Shown: positions 34,238-46,986 of the stretch, in pieces
Position numbering within the stretch: position 1 is the stretch's first letter
Layout of the letters: every line of letters begins with the position of its first letter
NCBI GenBank assembly: GCA_010093485.1
Contig: MU001497.1
Span: forward strand, 128,181 to 192,180
Direction: 5' to 3'
Origin: Karstenula rhodostoma CBS 690.94
Taxonomy: Eukaryota > Ascomycota > Dothideomycetes > Pleosporales > Didymosphaeriaceae
DNA length: 64,000 nt
Made by a program: the position numbers and the translations under genes
The notes under the pieces: generated by a model
The model's database searches: none
Told to the model about the DNA's origin: nothing
The model's input: the letters and a program-made list of their open reading frames with translations, nothing else

Positions 34238-36203
34238 ATGGAGTCGGGATCAGAGATCCTGAGAGTGACGGGGGCTATCGTCTCTGCGTTCCAAACAGCT
34301 GCCGATGCAGTCGATTTTATCAAGGATCGCAAGGAGAAAAAAAGGCGAAAGAAGGACAAAGAAGCCGAGGAATCATTGGAGATAAAGATCCTCCACAAAT
34401 CGCTCGTTGAGGTGAAGCCATCCTAGCCCGCGTCATTTTCGAATATTGGGGTTGACCTTCGCAGGGTGGTACTAGGATCAGAAGACATTGCGAGAACAGA
34501 AACCAACAATACAAGCCTGCATTCGAGGCTGGTGACGACATCTCAATCCAGGCGCTGAAAGATGTGGTCATTGCCCTCCAGACGGAAATAATACAACCGC
34601 TCCATGTTGCCCGCGCCGTGGAAAATGCTGCTCTTGATTTCACGGCCTTACACGAGTCGTCGGTCACCAACCGCAATGACGCAACCAAAGCCATGGACAA
34701 GCTTTGCCAGCGTATCGTGACTAGTTCGCAGTATCTTCCTCGACATACGGGTTACAGTTTTGGAGCAGTAGATTCGTCCAACATGAGCACCGTGTCTAGC
34801 GCCGCGAGTGTGCCACTGTCGGATCTTGTTGATGGCTATGACTTGCCTTCATCTCCTCCATCTAGCGTAGGCATTCCACCATTTTCTGAGAGACAGCGCG
34901 CACTCGCCCAACGAACGATGATTCTTACACAGCCAAACCAAGAACTGTCACCGGAACAGCTCGATGCGAAGACGCCGCGAAAGTCACCGCTATCATTCAT
35001 CAGCAGCCAGATAGGATCTAACAGTGCTCATCTGCCCGAGAGCACGCAAGCGGAATCAATGCATGGCTATCGCAATCCAAATGAGACGCAACTGCTCCCG
35101 AAAAGTTATTTCACACCAAAGCTTGTCGTCTCCAAGAACGACAGAGGCTCAATACGCTTTCAATCAGCGCCTGCAAGATCGGCCAGCAGCATCCGTCACT
35201 CACAGGACACCTCAAGCAGGGTCCCCTCGCTCTCTCAAGCACCCCCGTATCAACCAGGAGAGAACTCTCCATCTGCCGAATGGGATTCTGCGGAAAAGGA
35301 AAAGCAAAAGTATGGAGGCTACTTTGATGGCGATACGGAAATATTATCTATCCACTCCAAGCCGGCTTCATCTACTCCAATTCCTAGTCTCTACAGTGCA
35401 GAGACAGTGGAGTATCAGAATTATGGTGGCTATGATGCCCCAGAGGTGGTACCTGATGGCTCTGCGAATGTGCTGTCATCGCCTGAGCTTTCAGAGAAGT
35501 TCCCTAGTCCCCGTTTCGAGCCCGATTATAATGCGCGTCTTCAATCCCTATCGCCTGGACTAGAGAACATATGGGCCCCACTAACTCGGCCTGCCATGCA
35601 CAACAGGTACCATGGTTTCTGTAAAGGTGCATGGCAGATCCGAAAAACGGTAAGAGATGGTCTACTAGCCCCGCATATACTCAGCGATTGACAAGATATG
35701 GACAGGTACACGAGGGTCTTGAAGTTCAAATCACCCCAGCATTGAAAGAGCCCGTCCTACATTGGGCTTGCAAGGAGTGCAAATTCAAATCAAGGGCCCC
35801 AAACGCAGATACCCTTCCAGACGAGATCCTGTCGAACCAGAAGTACAACATTCGCTTCCGGTGGCTGTTCTTAGCGAAGTCCCATCGAAGCGCTGATGTT
35901 TCCATCGATATTATGGAGAACTACAAGTTTGGTTGCATTTTCTGTGCAGCCGAAGGCAAGACAGGTGATATTTACGATAAGCTTGATCATCTCATGGTTC
36001 ATGTTATTTCAAAACACAAGCCAATAACACTCACACCAGAAACAAGAGCAAAGACCAAATGCGTGGTGGGCAACGTGGCTCACCATCTAGAGGACTGGGA
36101 CATTCATGTACCTGAATCAACGCAGAAAAACACTGGCGTTGCGACCGAACAGTTTCTCATTTCAGCGTCGAAATTTTTCTCACGAAAGAAAGGCAAACGT
36201 TGA
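34238..36203 (+). CDS. Uncharacterised 618-aa fungal protein with C-terminal CxxC pairs
   Basis: Model: join(34238..34411, 34465..35649, 35706..36203). The N-terminal ~150 residues look helical and include a highly basic patch (KDRKEKKRRKKDKE) and a region ending DKLCQRI. Residues ~160-430 are Ser/Pro-rich and disordered, with two similar tyrosine motifs (YGGYFDG and YGGYDAP). The C-terminal ~170 residues contain WACKECKFKS and FGCIFCAAEG, followed by HLMVHVISKH: a possible zinc-binding pair resembling a degenerate C2H2 finger. Both introns (53 and 56 bp) keep phase. I recognise this layout from hypothetical proteins of filamentous ascomycetes but know no function. Confidence 0.82.
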
Positions 36204-37331
36204 ACCTGCTGCTCTATACAAATTCTTGTACATTATATTATTGTATCTATAAACTCGATATCCCGCGAAACGGTTCGTGCAGGAATTGTATGTAATGATA
36301 AGAGCTGATTGAGGGGTTGTTCGATTTCGGCCGTTGATGATTACCGAAATTTGTTATGGACTGCGACACCTCATAGTTGTGCAAGCGTAATGCTGACTGT
36401 CCGTGACCGAAGCCACCAGTCGTAACCCAACAAAGCCGCAGGAACAAGGGAAAAAAAGGCAATCTCATCTCAGCCTCGTGTTCAAAACCTTATTGTGGAT
36501 GGCGTTATTGTGGTCCTTGCTTGACGGATATGATTCGCAATATATGCTGTGGCTTGCATCCTTTCTCACGGCTTGCATGCAGTTGTTTTTGGGTTCCAGC
36601 CCCTGCTCTTATACATTACCCTAGCGGCCCGCTAATTAAAGGCTTATCTGCTCCGTGGGCACTTGCTCTTAACGGGAAAGCGCTTACACGCTTATTTTGC
36701 TCAAGTCTTGCAATAAGCAACTCTATAAGTTTACCCTGCGGGTGCGCTGCTGATCAACACCCCAGCTCACGCCTTCGGCCCCCCGCAGATCACCGAATAC
36801 GGGTGGAGCTTCACCGTATTGATGAGGTTGGGAAATAAGCTTGCGATTTCCGAACCGCGTTCGTACCGCACGGTCGCCTGCGCATGCAATTTAGATGTTT
36901 CGGGCGAGAGGCACAGCTGATGCTCCTTTGTACTCACTCAAGATAGGCACAAGAGGTCAGCTACGCTAGCTTTGTCCTGGGGTTCTTAGCGCCTGGTAAG
37001 CCTGGTAAGCCTGGGGGAAAGGGGCAGTGTGCATGCCTCAATGACTTGGCAAGAGCTTCTCGAATTAGGTCCTGGTTGGTTCTGGATAATGGTTGCAACC
37101 TCTACTTGCAGACCTGAATGCTGCGTGGCGCATCGTCTCTCCCTCGCTACATTTACACGTTGTGCCTCAACTTCGTCCACTCTTTGCACGACCGGAGCAC
37201 GTTGTCGTAGTCGTTTTTGCAATCACTGCTTTGGTTTCAGTGGTCGCTCCTAGACCCTGCATAGGCTTTCCTATACGTCACACAAACTTGGAAGATACTC
37301 GTAGTCTCGAGGTGAACAACTGCCTACCACG
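36204..37331. other. Intergenic, possible old repeat
   Basis: Around 36600-36880 the sequence is dense in TAAGC/GCTTA-type strings and does not resemble coding DNA, suggesting a decayed repeat. At 36991-37015 CCTGGTAAG is tandemly repeated. No gene found. Confidence 0.35.
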
Positions 37332-40300
37332 ATGAGCATGGCGACGACGACAGTGATGGTCACATCTGTTGTGACCGCCACCGCGACACCAACGACGCAC
37401 AAGTCGACTGGAAGCGAATCGATCTTGGATGGCTACGATCCATCTGAATACATGCCTAGCAATCCCGTATGTACAAACTCCCACCTGCGTTGTACAGCGT
37501 ATGTCTGACAAGCTTTCCGCGTAGATTATGATTTTCATGATCCAGGCCATAATAATCCTCCTCGTCTGTCGTGCTATGCACTTTCCTCTGGGCTATCTAC
37601 GGCAACCTCGAGTCGTCGGCGAAGTCTTGGGGGGCATTATTCTCGGACCCTCGGTCATTGGGCGTATACCAGGTTTCACTGACACCGTGTTTCCGAAAGA
37701 TTCGATTCCTAATTTAAGCAACGTCGCGAACCTGGGACTCATATTATTTTTGTTCATTATTGGCCTCGAGGTGGATATGAGAGTGTTTTTCAGCAACTGG
37801 AAGATTGCCGTCAGTGTTGCAGCAGCAGGGATGACGTTTCCATTTGCTTTGGGTTGCGCTATTGCCCATGGATTATATCACCAGTTCTCAAGCGAGCCTG
37901 GAACGGTACCTGTCGCGTATGGAACCTTCGTAAGTCTTGAGAGCCACGAAAAATCTGGAGAGTATTCTGACACCGCATTAGCTTCTTTTCATTGGTGTCG
38001 CTATGTCCATCACGGTAGGTAGGCTGCGCGGATCGCAAGCATAATTGGGGCTGATCGTTCCACGCAGGCTTTCCCTGTTCTTTGTCGTATCCTGACCGAA
38101 CTCAAACTCCTGGGAACTCCTGTCGGCATGATCACCCTCGCATCTGGTGTTGGTGACGATGTCGTGGGATGGGTTCTCTTAGCACTGTGCGTGGCTCTGG
38201 TCAATGCTGCGAACGGCCTCACTGCTCTTTACATCATCCTTGTGACTGCGGGGTACACACTGTTCTTATTTTTCGCCATCCGCCCAGGCTTCATGTGGGT
38301 TCTTCGTCGCACGCACTCTCTTCAGGACGGTCCCACTCAAGGTGTGATGGTATTGACGATGCTCATGGTAAGACTCTACATGGACCGAGAAGCAATGAGT
38401 CAGCTAACCCGTTCAGATGCTCGGCAGCGCCTTCTTCACCGGTGCAATAGGTGTCCACCCCATCTTCGGAGCCTTCCTGGCAGGTCTGATCTGCCCTCAC
38501 GAAGGAGGCTTTGCGATCAAAGTGACGGAAAAGATTGAAGATCTAATGGGCGCTCTTTTCCTGCCGCTATACTTCACCCTTTCGGGACTCAACACCAATC
38601 TTGGACTACTCAACAATGGTATAACGTGGGGCTATCTGATTGCGGTGACCATAATTGCATTCACTGCAAAGTTCGTCGGATGTGCCTGCGCCGCAAGAGT
38701 CAACGGGCTGGTATGGAGAGAAAGCTTCTCGATTGGAAGCTTGATGGCTTGCAAGGGATTGGTTGAGCTCATCGTGCTGAATATCGGCCTGCAAGCCAAG
38801 ATTCTGAGTACCCGAGTCTTTACTGTGGTGAGTAAAGTCCTATCCGCTTTGTGCGCATGAACTCGACACTGAATACTCACGACCTATTAGTTTGTCGTCA
38901 TGGCTCTGATTACGACCTTTGGTACCACCCCACTCGCGTCGGCACTATACCCACCGTGGTACCAGAAGAAGATAGAAGCATGGAAGCGTGGCGAACTCGA
39001 TTGGGAGACTGGCAAGCCTCTCAAGGATGGGAAGCCCGCTATGGATGACGAAGTCGAAATGAGTCGCCAGGGGAGAGGACCGTCAGAGATTTGTAGTCTC
39101 TTGGTGTACCTCCGATTGGATAACATGTGAGTTGTACGACGAGTAGCCAACTGTGCTAGGGACAAACATTGACCGTGTTCTGCGCTTCAGGCCCAATACT
39201 CTTGCTTTCGTGTCTCTCTTCGGCGGAAAGAGCGGCGACTCGAAGACCAAAATACACCCGCATCACGAAGACAAGGCTACCATTCGGCAGTCGACGGAGG
39301 AATTGCGATCTATGGTAAGCGAAACAGCTCCACAAGCTATGTTTAACGCTCGCTCACTCATTTCGTAGGTGCAAATTCACGGTGTCCGGATAGCGCAACT
39401 CACAGCCCGACTGGGTTCCGTCATGACATCGCACGAAGTCACCGAGCTTTCCGCCTTCGATCCCGTCCTCAACGCATTCCGCGTTCTTGGACAGCTTTAC
39501 AACCTGGCGGTCTCAGGAGAAGTCGCGGTTGTTCCGGAAGATTCTTACGCAGAAACCTTGGTCGGTCGCGCCCAAGACGAACAGTCGGACCTCCTTCTCG
39601 TCCCATGGACCGAGACAGGCAGCTTGAGTGAAGCCCCTATGGTCTCTAAGAACACCATGGAGCACAAACTCCGGTCTGATGCATACACTGCTTTCGTCAC
39701 GGAAACCCTGAACACATCTACCTGCACTACCGCTGTGTTCGTGAACCGCGCGTTCAGCGGAAGTCTCGAACAGAGTCCCCTCGCCCTCACGCGCCGTATG
39801 ATAGCCAAGGGCCAGCAACGCCAAACCAAGCGGGATCAGGTTGCAGTAAGCGACAGGAGCCATCACCTATTCGTACCGTTCTTCGGTGGTGCGGATGGAC
39901 AGGCAGCCGCAGGGTTGGCGTTGCAACTGGCCGAGAACCCGGACATCACTATCACCATGGTACACTACCAGGTAAGGCACGAGGGCACCGCAAGCTCCGA
40001 TGCGATCGTACGAGAGGACGGGTTGTACACACATGAAGGCAAGATGAGAGTTTCGACTTCTGCCCCCACCGATGATGACTTTTTTATCACGATGCAGCAC
40101 GCGCTGCCATCGACACGAAGACATCGAGTGACTTTCCGCACAGTCATCTCGTATGATCCTGTGGAAGATGCTGTGAAAGACGCGCAACTAGAGGTCGGCC
40201 AGCAAGGAAATGGCGGCGATCTTGTTCTGCTGGGGCGAAATGCGGAACTGATCGAGTCAAATTCAACATGCTTAGGCCTGGTGGCCGATGTCCTGCTGGA

Positions 40301-40349
40301 ACACGATGTTAAAGCCAGTATTGTGGTTGTGCAGGCGAGGAAAGACTGA
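37332..40349 (+). CDS. K+/H+ antiporter, KHA1/CPA2 family
   Basis: Model: join(37332..37466, 37525..37929, 37982..38014, 38068..38367, 38417..38827, 38891..39126, 39191..39314, 39369..40349), 874 aa. The membrane part has the CPA2 exchanger signatures: QPRVVGEVLGGIILGPSVIG, ILFLFIIGLEVD, and the GVGDDVVGWVLLAL motif whose paired aspartates are the family's ion-binding acids. LPLYFTLSGLNTNLGLL belongs to the C-terminal half of the core. A ~430-residue cytosolic tail holds two universal-stress/nucleotide-binding-like modules. The length and layout match fungal KHA1 proteins, which act in endomembranes or plasma membrane in K+ and pH balance. Exon 3 is only 33 nt; all seven introns keep phase. 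Confidence 0.93.
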
Positions 40350-40657
40350 ACTATGTGCAGATTTACTCAATTTTTAATGCGTTTGACCATCTTCTAAGTT
40401 GCCGAACATGTGACGACCACCGCACTGGTGGGTCATAATAGCACATTTCAATTAGAGGAACCGTTCCAGCCTGAAAAAATGCAACCACTCAGCAGGTCCA
40501 TCGAAGCTCGAGATTTGTTGCTGCAGAAAGGTGAGTGAATTGCTCTTTGGATGGTATATCGTTTGTACTCCGTTCGACCTACGATAGCGCCTAAACACCC
40601 ATGCCTAAAGTGAATAAAGAAGATAGACGAAGTAGGTAGAATGCGAAAGAAATTCCA
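40350..40657. other. Convergent intergenic spacer
   Basis: The antiporter and SNF2 genes converge on this 308-bp spacer, which should carry both 3' ends. No other feature seen. Confidence 0.5.
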
Positions 40658-43600
40658 TCAGCTGACTGGTGGACCGCCGAAGATACTTAACGTCGTCGCC
40701 GGACCTGGCCGCGCCATGGGCTGCGCAGGCGGAGTGAACGCCTCAGGGACCGGCCTCGTCGGTGTACCCACCTCACTTTCCTCTTTCTTCGCCTTCTCAC
40801 CGCGGACAGTCCTTGGTTTCTTAACCACCTTGTCCTTCTCTTCCTTCTCTTTCCGCCCCAGATAGTGGTGATACCGGTCCCTCCCCGGCCGCCCAAACAC
40901 TTGCTGCGGCACCTCCAGCTTCGCAAACTTCTTCGCGCCGTCGCCCTCCCCCGGATCAATAGGTAAAATCCTTGCGTTCTGGATGATATCTATGATCCCC
41001 GCGTTGTCCTCGAGCTCTTTGGCCTCTAGATGCTGCTGCCGACTCATCGTCTTCGCCTGTCGGAAGATGGCCTCCTCCATTGTGCCCTCCAGCACCAACG
41101 TCTCCACTATCACCTCCTTTGTCTGCCCGACCCTGTGCGCGCGCTTGATCGCCTGCGCCTCGATGCCCGGACGGTTAATTGGGTTTACAATTAGCACGAT
41201 ATTCGCTGCGTTGAGGTTCAGCCCTAGCGCACCGCACGCAACGTCAATAAGCAGGACGCGGATGTCCGGGTCTACATTGAACAGCGCGACGTATGCGCTG
41301 CGCGTGGCGTTGTCGAGTGTGCGCGCGTAGATGCGGTGGTTGATGTAGAGCATCTCGAGGGCTTGCGCGAGGTAGAAGGCGGTGTTGTCCCCGTCATAGA
41401 AGATGAGGATCTTGGACGTGGCGGCGTTCGCGACGATTTTGGTGAGGAGGTAGGAGAGTTTCGCGGAGGTGGTACCGGTGATTTGGGTTCTGTAGAGGGA
41501 TGAGTCTGCGGGGAGTTCGGCGGTTGAGTCGGAGAGGGTGAGCTTGCGTTTGCGGGGGATGGTGGGGGATTTGGGACGGTTGGGAGCCGGGGTGTTATCT
41601 GCTTCGGTAGAGGACTGCTCTGGTTTGATGGGCGTCGCGGTCTCTTGCTGGTGTTGACTGGTATCCGGTTTCTTTGGGGAAGATTTTGTTGCCATCGCGG
41701 ACGCACGGCGGCTCGCGAGTGGAGAGGCACCGACTGCAGAAGACGGCACTCCAACCTTTTGTAGCTCGCCGTTCGCTGTAATCTTCTCCTCAGTCATCTT
41801 CTTCGTCTGGGTCTCAGTTTCATGCATCTCAGCCAGTTTCGCCTTTGCAAGCTGGCCAACTCTGCTGAGCCCCTCGGCTGGGTTCTCCAACAGCATCTGA
41901 CTGTCGACGTGTGACTGCCCTTGTAAAAGCTGAGTGATTCCGATCATACTTGGCTTCTCGGGCGGTGAGAGAGCGAAGAGTGCTTCAGAATCTTGGGGCC
42001 AATGCTCCACTGCGATGCCTATGGGATTGAATCAGCAAAGAATTTCGAATGAAGACCACCACGAGCCGTAAGAAGTGGCATTTCCTGGAGACCACTTACC
42101 AACTTCATCGGCTTGGCTCAAAGCCCGCCAGCTCTCCGATGCAACAAGAGTGTGGATAGCTCGACAGCTCTCCAGGAGTGAATTGGCATCTTCCGAGGAG
42201 CAGTTCTTGTCCTCTTTCGCAAGATACTTCGCGCTTGTTTCCAGAGTGGTCGTAACGTCATCGAGACTGAATCCAGTCCATGTGAAATTAGACTGCCGCA
42301 GGTTTCGGATCAGGCTATGTCTGGCCTTTACGCTGTTCTTGTGGAAAAGATAGTCGACATCGGATCGCTCACTAGTGATAGCGTTGGCCCGAAGCACTTG
42401 CACGAAAAGATTCTGTATCTGTACGGATCAGCCGGAGTACTGTGCGAAAGAGATGCAAGGGAATTTACCATTTTATCAAACCAGCATGGCTTCAGGTACA
42501 CTACGCGATGTAGCTTTGGTGGAAGCGTGATGTCCCTTTCCACATCATCCGGTCGCGTCTTCACCACCAGGCCTTCCAGAGTACGTCGAAAGCACGCAGA
42601 GAAACCAGAATATGTCTTCTTGTGGAGATGTTCATGGCGATAGATGTAATCTTCCCAGTCGAGACGACCTTCCGAACTGGAGTCGGCCCATGGACGTACC
42701 ATTAAAAAATTTGAAGCCAGTGTGCCTAGAGCTTTCGCCGCCTTGGTGTTCTCGTCGTCGAGATTAAAAGCTTTGCGCTGTTCGATGACCATCTCGCGCG
42801 ACAGACTTGCGTCCGCTGAATCATCGTCATGGGCAGCAAGGTCGACTTCGACGCCGACGAGGTCCTTAGCAGGCGTACCACTTACTATCCATCGCCTCTC
42901 GATTTGTAGCTGTTTTGCGACCAGCACAGCATTTGATACGGAGGAGGAAAAGCTATGGCCTTCATCAATGATGATGCGCAGCCAATGGACCTTCTTTAGT
43001 GGGCTTTCGTAGATCTGGCCTTTGCAGGTGCAGTCGGGAATGTTCGACGACCCAATGTATGGGCAGTTGCAGTTACGCGGAGCTCCAGCTCTCAGCCTTC
43101 GGCCTTTTTCATCCGCACCGTCTTGTATCTCTTGCTCGAAGCGATTACGCGTGAAAAGTACGATGTGATATTCCATAAGCTTGGTAGGCGGTGGCAAGTC
43201 GCTCACAAAATCCATCGAATATTCTTCGTCAGTGGGAACCGGATTCGTCTTCCTGGCGCGCTTCGTTACGGTGTCCACAATCAAGATCTTTAGGGAATTC
43301 TTCGTGAGGTGCTTGCGGATCTCAGCCTGCCACTGGTGTAGTAAATTCCGCGGGACAACCACGATAGTGCCAGAGCACAGGGCTAGTTGGCGTGGTGGTG
43401 GTATGATTGTATTGCGGTTCATCCGTGGAACTTCTGGTGGGATCTCATAGTATGGGGTGTTCCGCTCTAGTACTGATTTCATAAAACTCAGATCGCTGTC
43501 ATCGTACGCTTCGAATCTTTCCATTTCCACTTTCGCTGGAATAGCATAACGTCCGAGAGCACTGGCAGCCATGTCCTTTAGCGAGCCGACTTGACTGCGT

Positions 43601-44701
43601 GTTTTTGGAGGCGCCTGGTACGCTGCAGGAATCTGAGGGAGATGTCCCTTCGTTGCCAAGATGACTGACAAGCAGATGATCGTTTTACCCAATCCCTGTT
43701 CAAGTTAGTTCTCGCTTTTCGCAATGTTTTCTTGCAACATAAATGTCTCAACAAGCGTGAGCCAACCAATAAATATTCTCAACTTCAAGCGCATGCACAG
43801 AATTCTGCACCACTATTGCGTCGACAAATGTGAGCAAGCTTACCATAGTCTCTGCCAGGATGCCACCCCGGTTCGCCTCGTAGTATTTCGGCTCCTTTAC
43901 AAAAGACCCATCTTTTGCTCCGAAGTAGAACGGATCTCCATTCGGAGATTGTCGGATGTCAAAGCGCGGATCGAGCTGAAGCTTGGGTGCTGCTTCCCGT
44001 TGTACCATCAAACTCGCTGATCTTGCCTGATAAGGGTACAATCTCGATTTCAGACCAGGAAGAGGTGAATCTTCTGTGTCACCTGTAGAATCAAAGGCCA
44101 CTGAATCCAATAGATCCTCGACTGCCCTTCTGGCGAACCGGTTCTTGATTTCTTCGGGTTGTGGTGCGGGAGAAGGAAGTTTGTTGAACAGATAGAAGAG
44201 AGATACATCCTCAGCGCTTGCCCACGGATCAAAACGGGCTACCACAGTTGCAGAATGATTACTTGCCCAGGCTTCTGGCGATACATCGATTCGAAGTAAG
44301 AGGGTACGTAGGGCCGTCTTAAGACTTCTGCTATTCCGGTCGATGTATCTTCGACCCCAATCTTCGGGTAAGAGATATACTCGAACTAAGGAATTGGCTG
44401 TCACGTCGCCGGTCTGTTGAAGGAACATTCGGATCCAGCGCGCTTCCAGTAATCGTGACGCCTCGGTACCGATGAATAATCTTACTTCTTCAGGTAAGTG
44501 AGAATATATTAGTTCTGCCCATCGAGTGTTAACGTCCTTTAATTTCATTGGAAATTCATTGTCGAGATGGAGACATCCCACTGCGATATACTTTGAGAGA
44601 TCGTGCAGGTGGGACTCGAGTTCAGAAGCATCCGAGGAGACGGATGTCATAGGCGTGGACACCGGCGTCGTTATCGCTGAGGACTCCATCGGGGCCTCCA
44701 A
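40658..44701 (-). CDS. SNF2-family DNA-dependent ATPase/helicase-like protein
   Basis: Model: complement(join(40658..42018, 42100..42418, 42469..43695, 43844..44701)), 1254 aa. Motif I is MGLGKT, formed across the exon 1-2 junction. Motif II is DEGH (IIIDEGHS) and motif III is WIVSGTP. The C-terminal RecA lobe has ILIFYDGDN, DVACGALGLNLNAANIVLIVNP and the final QAIKRAHRVGQTKEV. Between motifs Ia and II lies an unusual cysteine cluster (NCNCPYIGSSNIPDCTC). A long Ser/Pro/Lys linker sits between the lobes, and the C-terminus is basic. The spaced lobes resemble the Rad5/Rad16/HLTF group, but I see no RING finger, so ubiquitin-ligase activity is not supported. A nuclear chromatin or repair role is inference from the family. 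Confidence 0.88.
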
Positions 44702-45976
44702 TCAACGTGACTTGGCAAGAAGAAAGCATTCGATGGTTGCGGCGTTCTGCGTTAGAGGCGTAGATGGCGGATCCACTTTGGAGGCGGCCACGCCACCAGG
44801 GAAGCTCAAGAGTCGCAGCACATGCGGTCCGATAGAATGGCTTGAATCAGACCTGGTTCCGGGATGGCTTGCAATGGTTACAATGGCACACAAAAAATCG
44901 CAATTGTTGGTGATCAACAGGCACCCATGCCAAGAGATCCTCCCCAGGTGAGATGTGAGACGCGTTTGCGTCCAAGCTTCGCGCTAACCAGAAAACCGCA
45001 GCCCTACGCACGCTAGTCCTCGGTCACGTGATCATGCTTTGTCCATGGGTGGACTTGTGAACTGGACTAACTTTACTCTTACACGCATATAGTTCACTTT
45101 GGCATTGATGGCACGGTAGTGGCTCAGCAAGCACGCAATCATGGAGTCACTATGCACATTCATGATAAATTATTGCGACGTAGAAGTACTACCTACTTAC
45201 GTGTGTTTCTAGCAAGCTAATCACTTATGTCTTCATGGGAAATCACGTAAAGGCTTCTATGAAGATACACAAGCGCATCAATTCTGTAGTGTTAATCTAC
45301 TTTACTAAGCGCGGATCGATGAAAGAAAGGCTGATACATGATGATTTTCTGGTTGTTGACACGAACCACCAGGTGGAGTCCCGTAAAGTAGTAGACAGAT
45401 ATGGACTGGCGCCCAAAAGGCTGATACATAACATTGGATTTTGTTCCGTGAACATGCAATCTTACAGTGCTTCAACAACCCTGGAATGCATGTGCTTCTG
45501 TTGTGCTTGCTCGTAGGAAAACATGCAGGCCTCATCACCCTTCCCCACACATACAAAAGTCGATCACGTTCATCTAATTCAGTACGACGTAGCTTCTTTG
45601 TCTGGCTGATTATGTCTAGCATATGGATGAGTGCATTGCATGGCTATGATCCGACTCTCCCCTTTCTCCCCCCAATCCATCGACCCAGCACACATGATAG
45701 CATTTGAATATCACCGCTGACCTACTGCACCATGTGAATCAACTACATCCCCAGACCACGCGCTACGAACGAAGGAATTCCGACCAACAAACCCCCAAAT
45801 TCACATCCAACTATATCCTTCCCCAACGGCGCAGACAAACATCACGAGCCGCATAGACATATCTACATTTCACCGACCCACACCCACCCTCCTTTTCCCC
45901 CTCAGCATCCTACTTCCATCATTAACAGAAACAACCTTTCCAATCCAACGATACAACTTCCCACAGTCCATCCCCA
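44702..45976. other. Gene-poor interval carrying a dispersed repeat copy
   Basis: No gene recognised. It includes the repeat copy at 45340-45404, and AGGCTGATACAT occurs twice close together (about 45328 and 45419), flanking that copy. Confidence 0.5.
45340..45404 (+). repeat. Dispersed repeat, copy 2
   Basis: Near-identical to 3768-3835 in the same orientation, about 41.6 kb away, with mostly transition differences and a 3-bp indel. The sequence AGGCTGATACAT stands just before and just after it. Confidence 0.75.
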
Positions 45977-46270
45977 ATGTGCCTCCACCCACACGCCCAC
46001 TACCTCGCCTGCGGCCACTACGAAGCCACAGGCCCAATCGAACCATGCTACACCGACAGCTCCGATGCTCATATCCTGTTGCTCCCATGCCATTACTACC
46101 AAGCCGGCGTGCGATACCATGTTCAGGGGTTGTGTCCGAGCTGTGGAGATAAGGCGGACGAGGCGGAGAGAGGGCTCAAAGGGAGTCAGGAGAGCGGCGG
46201 ACAGAGACCAGAGGAAGAGGATCGAGTGGAACGCTCTGTCGATCGTGAAGTTGATTTGGAGTTTGATTGA
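45977..46270 (+). CDS. Small Cys/His-rich protein
   Basis: 97 aa, single exon. The first 56 residues carry six cysteines (2, 12, 24, 38, 53, 56) and seven histidines (4, 6, 8, 14, 32, 39, 48), including CGH, CHYY and CPSC. The spacing suggests a small zinc-binding fold. The C-terminal ~40 residues are strongly charged (Glu/Arg/Asp). There is no signal peptide. I do not know the family. The clean split into Cys/His-rich and charged halves argues against a random frame, but support stays moderate. Confidence 0.5.
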   Translation: MCLHPHAHYLACGHYEATGPIEPCYTDSSDAHILLLPCHYYQAGVRYHVQGLCPSCGDKADEAERGLKGSQESGGQRPEEEDRVERSVDREVDLEFD

Positions 46271-46986
46271 GGGGCTCGGATTCCGCACGCGTTGAAGGTT
46301 GAATAACGGGTAGCTCTACAGCTTTCTTTTGACGCGTCGCGGAGATTTCGAGCGTAACTCTGCGCTGATATTTGCGAACATGGAGCGAACAGATGCCATT
46401 GGCGCACATGAATCTGATTTGATTTAGCTTATCTGACAACTACAACATGTGCAGAGCTAGTTGCTCGAGAGAGTTCGAATTACGCGGTTTACCTGGGTAT
46501 ATGACACGCATGAGTTGACAGTTGTTTGCTGTCTACCTTGACTTTGCTGAGAAGCTGTTCCTAGGTCTAATTACAAGCCCAAAGGTGAACCGAATTTCGG
46601 AGGCTCGAGCTAGAAGCATGGGAAGGCTGTTGTATACCGTCGTTGCTATCCTGTCGGATCCCTCATCAAAAAGACATCGTATCGTATGTAATGTTTCTCA
46701 GCCCCCGAGGTCCGGTTCGTATTGTATCGCATCGATTCTTTCGTGTCTGCCTTGCTATCAAACTGTCTTTTGTTGGCATGGCAATACCACTGTCTTTAGA
46801 CCCCTTCTATAATCGAAAAGGAATCGGGTCCCATATTGTGAACAATAGTGGGTGGGGCTTAAGCGAGGTGAGGGTAGGCAGGCGCGGCGAGGTACTTGTT
46901 TGTCGCGGGCCTTCTCCCTTTCTCCAACGACCACTCCCTCACCCACGACCACACCCACACCCACAACCACCTCTCTCCGCGCCACC
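46271..46986. other. Intergenic, no gene recognised
   Basis: This 716-bp gap separates two small plus-strand genes and should contain the promoter of the proline-rich protein gene. Nothing else seen. Confidence 0.45.
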
